From positions 1 through 14,831 of the forward strand of contig DBYI01000096.1 in assembly GCA_002310115.1 (NCBI GenBank): a stretch of 14,831 nucleotides of DNA, read 5' to 3'. The notes under the pieces are model-generated. The model worked only from the letters and a program-made list of their open reading frames with translations. It searched no databases and was not told where the DNA came from. Source of the DNA: Ruminococcus flavefaciens (GTDB lineage: Bacteria; Bacillota; Clostridia; Oscillospirales; Ruminococcaceae). Positions 1 through 6,105 of the stretch are shown in pieces (position 1 is the stretch's first letter; each line of letters begins with the position of its first letter). The translations under genes were made by a program, and so were the position numbers.

Positions 1-510
1 ACAGAAACGACCGATTCACCTGTTACGGTCTATAATTTCCAGGTCGAGGAGTATCATACTTACTTTGTATCAGATACAGGTATTCTTGTACATAATGCTG
101 ACAGTAGTTATATTTCTCCATCCGAACAAGCAAAGAGTTGGCAAGGAAAGGGAAAATATCCGGGTGTTGATGAATATGTAGATGTTACTGTTAATAAAGG
201 TACCGTCCTGTATCGTGGAGAGCCTAATGGATCTGAATACTTCACGACAATTGATGCTATTGAAAAATCTGGAAGAAATGCAACTAAGATATTTGAGGGA
301 TTGCAGGTTGAAAAACATCCTATATATGGATATAGATCAGAAATGAAAGGATATATATTTAATCAGGATATTGAAGCTGCCTACGGTATAACCAATGCTA
401 ATCCTCAGTTTGGTGCCGGAGGATTACCTCAGTATTTTGTGCCTGATGTTCAAACATTAATTGATAATAATATATTGGTTCCAATTGATAATATTTCTTT
501 AACACCATGA
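1..510 (+). CDS. Polymorphic toxin C-terminus: pretoxin HINT tail plus released toxin domain (5' partial)
   Basis: The frame is open from base 1 to the TGA at 508-510, so the N-terminal body lies outside the window. Residues 10-33 (VYNFQVEEYHTYFV, then GILVHNA) match the last strands of a pretoxin HINT domain. His31-Asn32 (bases 91-96) is the usual self-cleavage site, so the freed tip would be the 137 residues coded by 97-507. That tip holds a YRGEPNGSEYFTT segment and a later NPQFGAGGLPQYFVPD segment followed by a LIDNNIL helix. Arg/Gly then FG-x-GG-x-x-QY resembles ADP-ribosyltransferase-fold or TNT-type NAD-glycohydrolase toxins. That family call is inference from motifs and other NAD-consuming folds are possible; the HINT call is firm. 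Family knowledge: such tips are delivered into rival bacteria or host cells. A presumed immunity gene starts 21 bases downstream. Confidence 0.85.
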   Translation, partial: TETTDSPVTVYNFQVEEYHTYFVSDTGILVHNADSSYISPSEQAKSWQGKGKYPGVDEYVDVTVNKGTVLYRGEPNGSEYFTTIDAIEKSGRNATKIFEGLQVEKHPIYGYRSEMKGYIFNQDIEAAYGITNANPQFGAGGLPQYFVPDVQTLIDNNILVPIDNISLTP

Positions 511-531
511 CAAATGAAAGGAAAGCTTTTT

Positions 532-909
532 ATGGATTTTGAAAACGGAATTATTGTTATAGACGATGAAATAATTAAGCCTGGATATACATTCAGCGAT
601 TTTTGTAAATCTTCTTTTTACTCCAATCAGGACGGAATAAAGTTGATATATCTTAATGGCGAAAAGGAGATCGACGATCATCGTTTTGTTGTCAGCCTTT
701 TTTTCAGGAAAGAAAAGCTATATATGATATCTTTGATCTGCTGTGATATTGAATACACAATGGAAACAGAATTCAGACGAAAAAAACTTCATGATGAAAT
801 ACTTAGTAAGTACTGCATTGATAATGAAAAAGAGTTCTTTTGGGGAAAGGTTTATTCCGAATATGATAACAGGAGCAACTTAAGTAGTATAAATATCATT
901 TATAACTGA
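532..909 (+). CDS. Presumed cognate immunity protein for the upstream toxin tip
   Basis: A 125-residue soluble protein without signal peptide or membrane segment. I chose ATG 532 over the in-frame ATG at 514 because AAAGGAAAG (517-525) sits at ribosome-binding distance from 532, while nothing similar precedes 514. The C-terminus, WGKVYSEYDNRSNLSS followed by alternating hydrophobic residues, looks like a closing beta hairpin of a small alpha/beta fold; I cannot name a Pfam family. Placement directly after the toxin stop, same strand, is the classic arrangement in which a cytoplasmic immunity protein binds and neutralises the toxin domain. The function is inferred from this position, not from sequence identity. 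No promoter or terminator separates it from the toxin gene, so co-transcription is likely. Confidence 0.8.
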   Translation: MDFENGIIVIDDEIIKPGYTFSDFCKSSFYSNQDGIKLIYLNGEKEIDDHRFVVSLFFRKEKLYMISLICCDIEYTMETEFRRKKLHDEILSKYCIDNEKEFFWGKVYSEYDNRSNLSSINIIYN

Positions 910-1010
910 AATTTGTATGAAGATAATTTCCAGACATATATAATCAATACGCCATAGATCTGTTCTGTATATATGAGTATCAATTAGGATAATTAATAAG
1001 GAGAATCGTT

Positions 1011-1358
1011 ATGTTATATAATATCGAAAGCAGAATTGATTGTGATATATATACATTCGATAGTATCGACCTTAAAATAAAATGCGTTGAAAACAAGGAT
1101 GATGTTTGCGTGCACATAAACTATAATGGATATAATCCTTTATTGTCAATGCTTTGTGGCGGTTTTGAGTCAGAATGCGATATTGATTCTATCAGTTTTA
1201 AAGTAAAAAAAGAAAGTACTGAAAAGGACAACTCTATGTATGCAATAGTAGAAAAAGGCGGACTCATAGGCTTTGTCAATGAGGTATACTTCTTTGTTAT
1301 GGAAAATGATTTAGAAAACAAGCTGAAAGAAAGCGATAAGAGCGTTTGGACTTTCTGA
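1011..1358 (+). CDS. Small cytoplasmic protein, possible orphan immunity gene
   Basis: 115 residues, ATG preceded by a good ribosome binding site (AAGGAG, about 999-1004). The protein is acidic with alternating hydrophobic beta-strand patterns (for example SISFKVKKES and YAIVEKGGLIGFVNEVYFFV) and no membrane segment or signal peptide. I do not recognise the family. It lies about 100 bases after the presumed immunity gene on the same strand. Polymorphic toxin loci often keep extra immunity genes from former toxin tips, so an orphan immunity role is a reasonable guess, not a demonstrated one. The real-gene call rests on the RBS, the clean frame and plausible composition. No clear promoter was seen in 910-1010. 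Confidence 0.7.
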   Translation: MLYNIESRIDCDIYTFDSIDLKIKCVENKDDVCVHINYNGYNPLLSMLCGGFESECDIDSISFKVKKESTEKDNSMYAIVEKGGLIGFVNEVYFFVMENDLENKLKESDKSVWTF

Positions 1359-1418
1359 TATGAGCTCGTTTTTACAAATGCTATGGAATTAAAACATGTT
1401 CAAGAGTTATTTTTATGA

Positions 1419-1635
1419 AGCGTGAACTTCAGACCTGTATCAGAATTGGAGTTGTGGCATATTATCCGCTCCCAAAAAGGTACAGGATCTGCGGAGTTCT
1501 ATGCTTAATGATCGTGTCGAACTGCGTATGCAGGTGATAGGCGGAGAGACCGTCGGCGGAGATTATGTGACATGGCGTATGGCTTTGGACATGGATACGT
1601 ACAAACTGAAAATCGCAGGTTACGATCCGAGGTAG
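1419..1635 (+). pseudogene. Possible decayed coding remnant split over two frames
   Basis: The gene-free stretch 1359-1694 holds protein-like text in two frames. One frame (1419-1508) reads into WHIIRSQKGTGSAEFYA and stops at TAA 1506-1508. The other (1501-1635) reads MLNDRVELRMQVIGG, then WRMALDMDTYKLKIAGYDPR and TAG. Joined by a frameshift near 1500-1509 they would give about 70 residues of plausible C-terminal protein. Neither part has a good ribosome binding site. Compositional plausibility is the only evidence and the family is unknown. The rest of the interval shows no clear promoter or hairpin. Confidence 0.3.
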
Positions 1636-1694
1636 TTCACAGCGTGTAACAAAGATTAAAAGAACCTGAATAATAAAAGAAAGCAGGGTTTGGA

Positions 1695-2960
1695 ATGTTT
1701 TTTGCAAAGAATAATAAAAACAACAGATTTATTATGGGAGTTGCCGATATTTTCGCTTTTAATGGGACGGATGATATGGCTGTTATCGGCAATGTTTCCG
1801 GAACTGTTAATGTTGGGGATATAGTTAGCATTATCAATTTCGGAGATGATAATGCACAGATGTTTTCGGCTGAGATATGCGGGATAGAGACAAACAACAA
1901 TAAAGCGGATTCGGTTACAGACAGTTTTGCTGCATTGAGAATCAAAAACGGTAGTGAATATAATTTAAAAACAGGTACTGTGATTTTTAATGGCAATCAT
2001 GAAATGCATGATATGTATAATAATTATGCGGCTGCATTTATGGCTCAGATGGATGTTATCGGACTCAAAGAGCAAACCTTAAACAGAGCAAGTCTAAGCG
2101 AATGTGCGGAGATAGTACGAACAGATCATCTTCTTGTACAGCTAAAAAACATTAAGAGAACAAATGATGAGATAAAAAAGCGAAACAGCGTAATAAACAG
2201 TATTATCAGGGAAAAGATTCTTGCTTCCGAATATGTTTACTGCGTTTACAGCAAAGCTACTGGCGAACCATACATGAAGTCAGATGTGTATAAAAACGGT
2301 GACAGTCTTTCAGCTGCACCGCCTGTGCTGATACTGATAACAGAAGCATTTCTTCCGTTTGCAAAGCTGAAGTATTCGTCTGAGGATTTTGAGCTGCGGA
2401 AAATAGAGAACGGAAAAGACAAAAACGGTATCGAAAAATTCCTTGGATTCAGTTTCTATGTTAACGGAGCCTCAGGTATTTCTCTGCTTTACGATGACGT
2501 TGTTATTCCTGCACATACTTTCATAAGTCAGGAGGAGCACACTAAGAAATATCCTCTCCCTCTGCCTGTGGCAAATCCAGAGATACAGGCTCTTTCGCTT
2601 CTTATCAATCAGATCGGGCAGCCAAAGAACGATGATGAAAATACCATATTGAAATTTTACTGCAAGCTCATTGTAAACAGAATGTCCGAAGTTGTCGTTC
2701 TTGTTCCTGTAAGCTCTGATGACAAGAAAAATGAAACAGAAGGACCTGATATTCCCGTTGTAAAGACAGGTGATAACAGATATGCAGTTCCCCTTTTTAC
2801 GGATGCAGTCCACCTACTTTCGTTTTTCGGAGAAAAATACGACGCAATAGCAAATAAAATATCATTCTTTACCGAAAAATATGATATTGTTATAAATCCT
2901 TCCGATATAAATCCAAACGGATGTTATTTCAGCAGGGAAATGATTGAAAAGCTTAAATGA
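1695..2960 (+). CDS. EF-Tu domain-2-like barrel plus SseB-like domain protein
   Basis: 421 residues, soluble, no signal peptide. Residues about 12-98 (DIFAF, NVSGTVNVGDIVSI, ICGIE, LRIKNG) follow the strand order of the domain-2 beta barrel of elongation factor Tu, without any GTPase domain. A helical, charged segment spans about 105-165. Residues about 165-285 (VYCVYSKATGEPY, FLGFSFYVNG) and 295-420 (a LINQIGQPKND helix, YCKLIVNRMSEVVVLVPVS, YAVPLFTDAVHLLSF) look like two SseB-like modules; the second is the clearer match through the predicted VPLFT-D core. SseB domains are poorly understood and occur in many Firmicutes proteins, including near secretion and toxin loci. The start is ATG 1695 with a weak AGCAGGG ahead of it; ATG 1734 is an alternative that would trim only a polar tail. 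No clear promoter was found upstream. Confidence 0.85.
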   Translation: MFFAKNNKNNRFIMGVADIFAFNGTDDMAVIGNVSGTVNVGDIVSIINFGDDNAQMFSAEICGIETNNNKADSVTDSFAALRIKNGSEYNLKTGTVIFNGNHEMHDMYNNYAAAFMAQMDVIGLKEQTLNRASLSECAEIVRTDHLLVQLKNIKRTNDEIKKRNSVINSIIREKILASEYVYCVYSKATGEPYMKSDVYKNGDSLSAAPPVLILITEAFLPFAKLKYSSEDFELRKIENGKDKNGIEKFLGFSFYVNGASGISLLYDDVVIPAHTFISQEEHTKKYPLPLPVANPEIQALSLLINQIGQPKNDDENTILKFYCKLIVNRMSEVVVLVPVSSDDKKNETEGPDIPVVKTGDNRYAVPLFTDAVHLLSFFGEKYDAIANKISFFTEKYDIVINPSDINPNGCYFSREMIEKLK

Positions 2961-2966
2961 GCATGA

Positions 2967-3167
2967 TATCGTAAATCATTCAGTGAAGAATCACGTATAA
3001 AAGGTCTTAGTCAATTTGCAGGTGAGAGAGGACAGAAAACTATATTTGGAAATATGGATGTCAAATATCTGAAGGAAGAATATGCGATATGTGAGATCGG
3101 AGACGGATATTATTATGATGTTGAAGCGGATAAGTTACAAAAGATTAAGCTTATAAAAAGTGAGTAG
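2967..3167 (+). pseudogene. Start-less C-terminal coding remnant
   Basis: After the SseB-like gene stops at 2958-2960, the same frame meets a second TGA (2964-2966) and then stays open for 66 codons to TAG 3165-3167. The text is protein-like: KSFSEESRIKGLSQFAGERG, then IFGNMDVKYLKEEYAICEIG, YYYDVEADKL and a lysine-rich end. There is no ATG before codon 30 (3054) and no convincing ribosome binding site. It looks like the tail of a gene whose 5' part is gone, or a former extension of the neighbour; the shared frame has a one-in-three chance of being coincidence. Family unknown. Confidence 0.5.
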
Positions 3168-3199
3168 ATATACTTTTCAGCATTGATCTGTTGTCTTCA

Positions 3200-3228
3200 A
3201 TGACATTATTCAATTTCGATGATATAAT
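3200..3228 (+). promoter_or_regulatory. Sigma-A type promoter for the anchored protein gene
   Basis: -35 ATGACA (3200-3205, one mismatch to TTGACA), a 17-base spacer and a perfect -10 TATAAT (3223-3228). Expected transcription start is near 3235, leaving a leader of about 40 nt before ATG 3276. Confidence 0.65.
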
Positions 3229-3275
3229 AAAATCGCTTGATATGCGGTTAAATAATGACGAAAGGGCAAGACATT

Positions 3276-4082
3276 ATGAAGGATATGGATGTAAAAAAGA
3301 AGAAAAAGTGGCCAAAGGTGCTACTGACGATAGTCGTAATAGGTGGAGCTCTTACAGGTTTTATAGCCTATAACGCTTCTAAGAACATGGAGGTAATGAA
3401 CAGGACTATAGAGTCCGGAATGGAAACTATTTCCAATTATGCCGAGGTCAAATCTGTTGATCCGGGAGAATTCTCACAGGTGAAAATGTATGGACTGATG
3501 AAGTTCAATGTTTCGCAGTATGACGTCAGCAATGTGGGAAATCTTTCAGTTATGACGGTTAATATGGGCATGATGCAGATGGTTTCATATGTTATTACGC
3601 CATATGAAAAGAATATGCCGCTGATGTCGATGGATTTCATGTATATTCTTGGAAAACGCAAGGCATACGTAGAGTTTTACGATCTTGTTTCTGATAAGAA
3701 TGACAGCAGATTTATTAGTGTGCTCGATGCCTTGAAGGAGTTTGAAGGCAGATACAGCAGTCTTGAGAATATCATTACAGATCCTGCCTGGTACGATGAT
3801 CTTATGACAGTAGTTCTTCACAAGGCAGGTAAGCGTGTGGATGATGAAAAGATAGAGGAAATGTTCTGTGACGCTATAAGTACCTATATGGAAAATGCTA
3901 AAGAACTTGATGAGCTTTCAGATGTGGAAAAGGGTGAAAAACTTGCACTTACACAGGAATATTCCGATAATCTAATCTCAAAAGGCGGAGTTTCAACAGA
4001 TGTTTTCAAAAAGGCTCTCGGAGAGGATAAAACCAAGAAGTTCTTTGATAATGTATTTTTCGGCACAGAGAGAAGAAAATAA
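3276..4082 (+). CDS. Single-pass membrane-anchored protein of unknown function
   Basis: 268 residues. A lysine-rich start (VKKKKKWPK) is followed by one hydrophobic helix at about 14-33 (VLLTIVVIGGALTGFIAY), the layout of an uncleaved signal anchor with the remaining ~230 residues outside. The outer part has a beta-rich first half (NVGNLSVMTVNMGMMQMVSY, MSMDFMYILGKRKAYVEFYD) and an acidic helical second half. I do not recognise a family with confidence. ATG 3276 is chosen because GAAAGGG (3260-3266) lies nine bases ahead; the in-frame ATG at 3255 lacks such a site. It has its own promoter at 3200-3228, is followed by a hairpin at 4112-4151, and precedes a membrane S41 peptidase on the same strand, so a shared envelope role is possible but unproven. 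Confidence 0.85.
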   Translation: MKDMDVKKKKKWPKVLLTIVVIGGALTGFIAYNASKNMEVMNRTIESGMETISNYAEVKSVDPGEFSQVKMYGLMKFNVSQYDVSNVGNLSVMTVNMGMMQMVSYVITPYEKNMPLMSMDFMYILGKRKAYVEFYDLVSDKNDSRFISVLDALKEFEGRYSSLENIITDPAWYDDLMTVVLHKAGKRVDDEKIEEMFCDAISTYMENAKELDELSDVEKGEKLALTQEYSDNLISKGGVSTDVFKKALGEDKTKKFFDNVFFGTERRK

Positions 4083-4111
4083 GTGTTGTTTCCTGGCGTT
4101 AAGTTAGGCAT

Positions 4112-4151
4112 GGCGGCCACAGAAGAGGAAACTTTCCTGTGGTTGCCTTTT
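4112..4151 (+). terminator. Hairpin, possible weak intrinsic terminator
   Basis: CCACAG (4117-4122) pairs perfectly with CTGTGG (4137-4142). The stem can extend outward by GGC/GCC across two G-T wobbles and inward by about four pairs around a GAAA loop. Only four T residues follow, so it may attenuate rather than stop transcription into the S41 gene, which has no clear promoter of its own. Confidence 0.5.
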
Positions 4152-4200
4152 GGAGTGTAGCTCGCATTCGATGGTTTAATCTGTTTTGGGGGAATCTGAT

Positions 4201-5919
4201 ATGGATAATTTGTTGGGAAGAATAATGTTCATGCTTGAATCATCGAATAAAATACATATGATTTGGTGCGGAGCGGTAATGCTGACTATGATTGTGCTTG
4301 CTGTGCTTCATCATCGCTGGTGGGAATATGATAGCAAGTTAAGGCTTTGGAGAAAGCTTTGTCTTATACCGTTTCTAATAACGACTGTACACTATTTTAT
4401 TTATGTTTCCGGAGCACCTGAATTTCTGAACAATTATGTGCCTATGTATCTGATAGCAATTATCGCTTTTGTGCCAATGCTATGCGCGGATATGGAAAAG
4501 GGATATAGAATTTTTGCTCCAGTAACGGCTGTAATGACGGCCATATTCGGGATTGTTTTCTTCACTTCTTCTAATGATATTCATAATTATACTCGGAAAA
4601 GTTATACCAAGTCCTTTCACGCTATGGTAAAGGAACTGGACAGAAGATACGTCCTGAAAGAATGGAAGAAACTCGATTTTTCTGTACTTGAAGAAAAATA
4701 TATGCCCATTGTAAGAGAAGCGGAAGAAAAAGATGATCCATCCCTATTTTCGGACGCTGTTTTCATGTTTTGCAATGAGCTCCACGATGGTCATGTAGAG
4801 GTTTATGTAGATTATGACGATAAAAAGTATCATTCTGCTTTTGAACTGAATGATTATGGCCTTTCGATGGTACAGCTTGACAGTGGAGAAGTGATTGCTG
4901 TCTGCACCGAGAAAGAAATCAATAGTTTCGGAATAGAGGATGGAACAATTATCACGAAATGGAACGGAAAGCCTGTTTTACAGGCTGCTGAAGAGTTAGT
5001 AGAGAATGAGGGACTTTCCGTAAAGGCCAATGCAGAACGCCTTGCAATGTTCGAGCTATCGGCAACAGGCGGAGAAACTGTGGAGGTTACATTTATTGAC
5101 AAATCGGGAAATGAGCGTACGGCAGTGCTTTCAGCGCGTGCAGACGAACACACATATGATGAAGCTGTAAATGCTTTTGTACATAGACCAGTGAATCGCA
5201 GGGACATACTTACTTCTAATTTCAGTACGAAAATGCTTAATGATGAATGTGGCTATCTTAGGCTAAGCGCTGAGACTACTGGCGGAAGCATAAGTGATAT
5301 CATGAGTTTTTACAGGGGTGAATGCAGAAGCGCGAGGAAAATGTTCAAGAGAAAGCTTCGCAGACTGAAAGAACAGGGAATGGAATATCTTGTTGTAGAT
5401 CTACGGAATAATCAAGGCGGTTATGATGAGATAGGTTGTGCTCTCTGTGAACTTTTTACTAGTGAAGAAATATATGCACAGGGAGTAGGTTTGCGAAAAG
5501 ACTGAAAATACATCCGTACCGCTTTTCACAACATTCGCGGTGATGGGGAATTTTCTAATATTAAGGTGGTTGCGCTGACAAACATGTACTGTGTAAGTGC
5601 AGGAGACGTGACTGCTTATCTGCTTTCAAAGCTGCCGAATGTTACTCTTGCTGGTATCACTGATCCAAATGGCAGCGGTCAGATGACAGGCGGTTGCTGT
5701 GTATTATCTGAGGGAATTGTCAGCGTTTCATATCCTGTGGGACTAACTATCAATGAGGACGGAGAGCCGGCAATAGATACCTGTGCTGATATGGTTAGCC
5801 GAAATCCTGTTGAGGTGCGTATTCCGTTTGATTATGATGCGGCAATGGCGATATTCCGCGATAACAAGGACTATGAGCTGGATTGGGCAGTCAACTTCCT
5901 TAAAAACAGTGATAAATAA
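4201..5919 (+). pseudogene. Polytopic membrane S41 (tricorn-type) peptidase interrupted by one in-frame TGA
   Basis: Read through the TGA at 5503-5505 (codon 435), this is a 572-codon S41 peptidase. Four hydrophobic helices (about 18-36, 52-70, 79-97, 102-121) anchor it in the membrane. Residues about 125-200 form the N-terminal cap ending in ELHDGHVEV, where His198 is the likely tricorn-type catalytic histidine. A PDZ-like stretch follows at about 215-275, ending IEDGTIITKWNGKPV. The S41 core shows VVDLRNNQGG, then after the stop CVSAGD with nucleophile Ser466 and TDPNGSGQ. No lysine sits 25 residues after the serine, so the CtpA Ser/Lys dyad is absent and a Ser/His/Glu mechanism fits. Start ATG 4201 has GGGGGAA just upstream; TTG 4186 is less likely. 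Both halves are intact and in the same frame, implying a recent nonsense mutation, a base error, or rare readthrough. The distal half has no good start of its own. Confidence 0.85.
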
Positions 5920-5945
5920 CTTAAATCTGAAATATTATCTTCGCC

Positions 5946-5975
5946 CCCCGCAGTTTGAACTTCGGGGAATTTTTT
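5946..5975 (+). terminator. Intrinsic terminator after the S41 gene
   Basis: CCCCG (5946-5950) pairs with CGGGG (5963-5967), with an inner AGT/ACT stem after one mismatch, followed by a run of six T (5970-5975). It lies about 25 bases past the S41 stop. Confidence 0.85.
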
Positions 5976-6035
5976 ATATAAGTAGAATGTTGTTATAATT
6001 TATTCAGAAAGAATATGAATTTTTAGTTAAAATGC

Positions 6036-6064
6036 TTGAAAAATGCATCCGGATGTGGTATAAT
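6036..6064 (+). promoter_or_regulatory. Strong sigma-A promoter with extended -10 for the EAL gene
   Basis: -35 TTGAAA (6036-6041), a 17-base spacer ending TGG, and -10 TATAAT (6059-6064), giving an extended TGn -10. Start expected near 6071, so the leader is about 35 nt and holds the AGGGGGGGAG ribosome binding site. A second extended -10 (TGTTATAAT, 5991-5999) without a matching -35 lies upstream. Confidence 0.85.
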
Positions 6065-6105
6065 TAGGAAAATACCTATAGCTTTTCTGAAGGGGGGGAG
6101 AGCAA

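Noticed and set aside
514..516. ATG 514 as start of the immunity gene
   Set aside because: No ribosome binding site precedes it, while AAAGGAAAG is well placed for ATG 532.
1637..1996. Antisense 119-residue frame
   Set aside because: Shadow of the EF-Tu-like/SseB-like gene, with no ribosome binding site and low-complexity hydrophobic text.
3191..3373. Small + strand frame overlapping the anchored-protein gene
   Set aside because: It covers the promoter and the first codons of the better supported 3276 gene, has no ribosome binding site and ends in arbitrary text.
5503..5505. Selenocysteine or TGA-as-tryptophan recoding
   Set aside because: Other genes in the window end cleanly at TGA, no SECIS-like hairpin was evident next to the codon, and S41 enzymes have no known Sec at this place.
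5566..5919. Distal S41 half as an independent gene
   Set aside because: No ribosome binding site suits GTG 5566 or ATG 5584, and the sequence starts in the middle of a domain.
5991..5999. Second extended -10 (TGTTATAAT) ahead of the EAL gene
   Set aside because: No recognisable -35 at proper spacing and it overlaps the terminator tail; the 6036-6064 promoter is far better.
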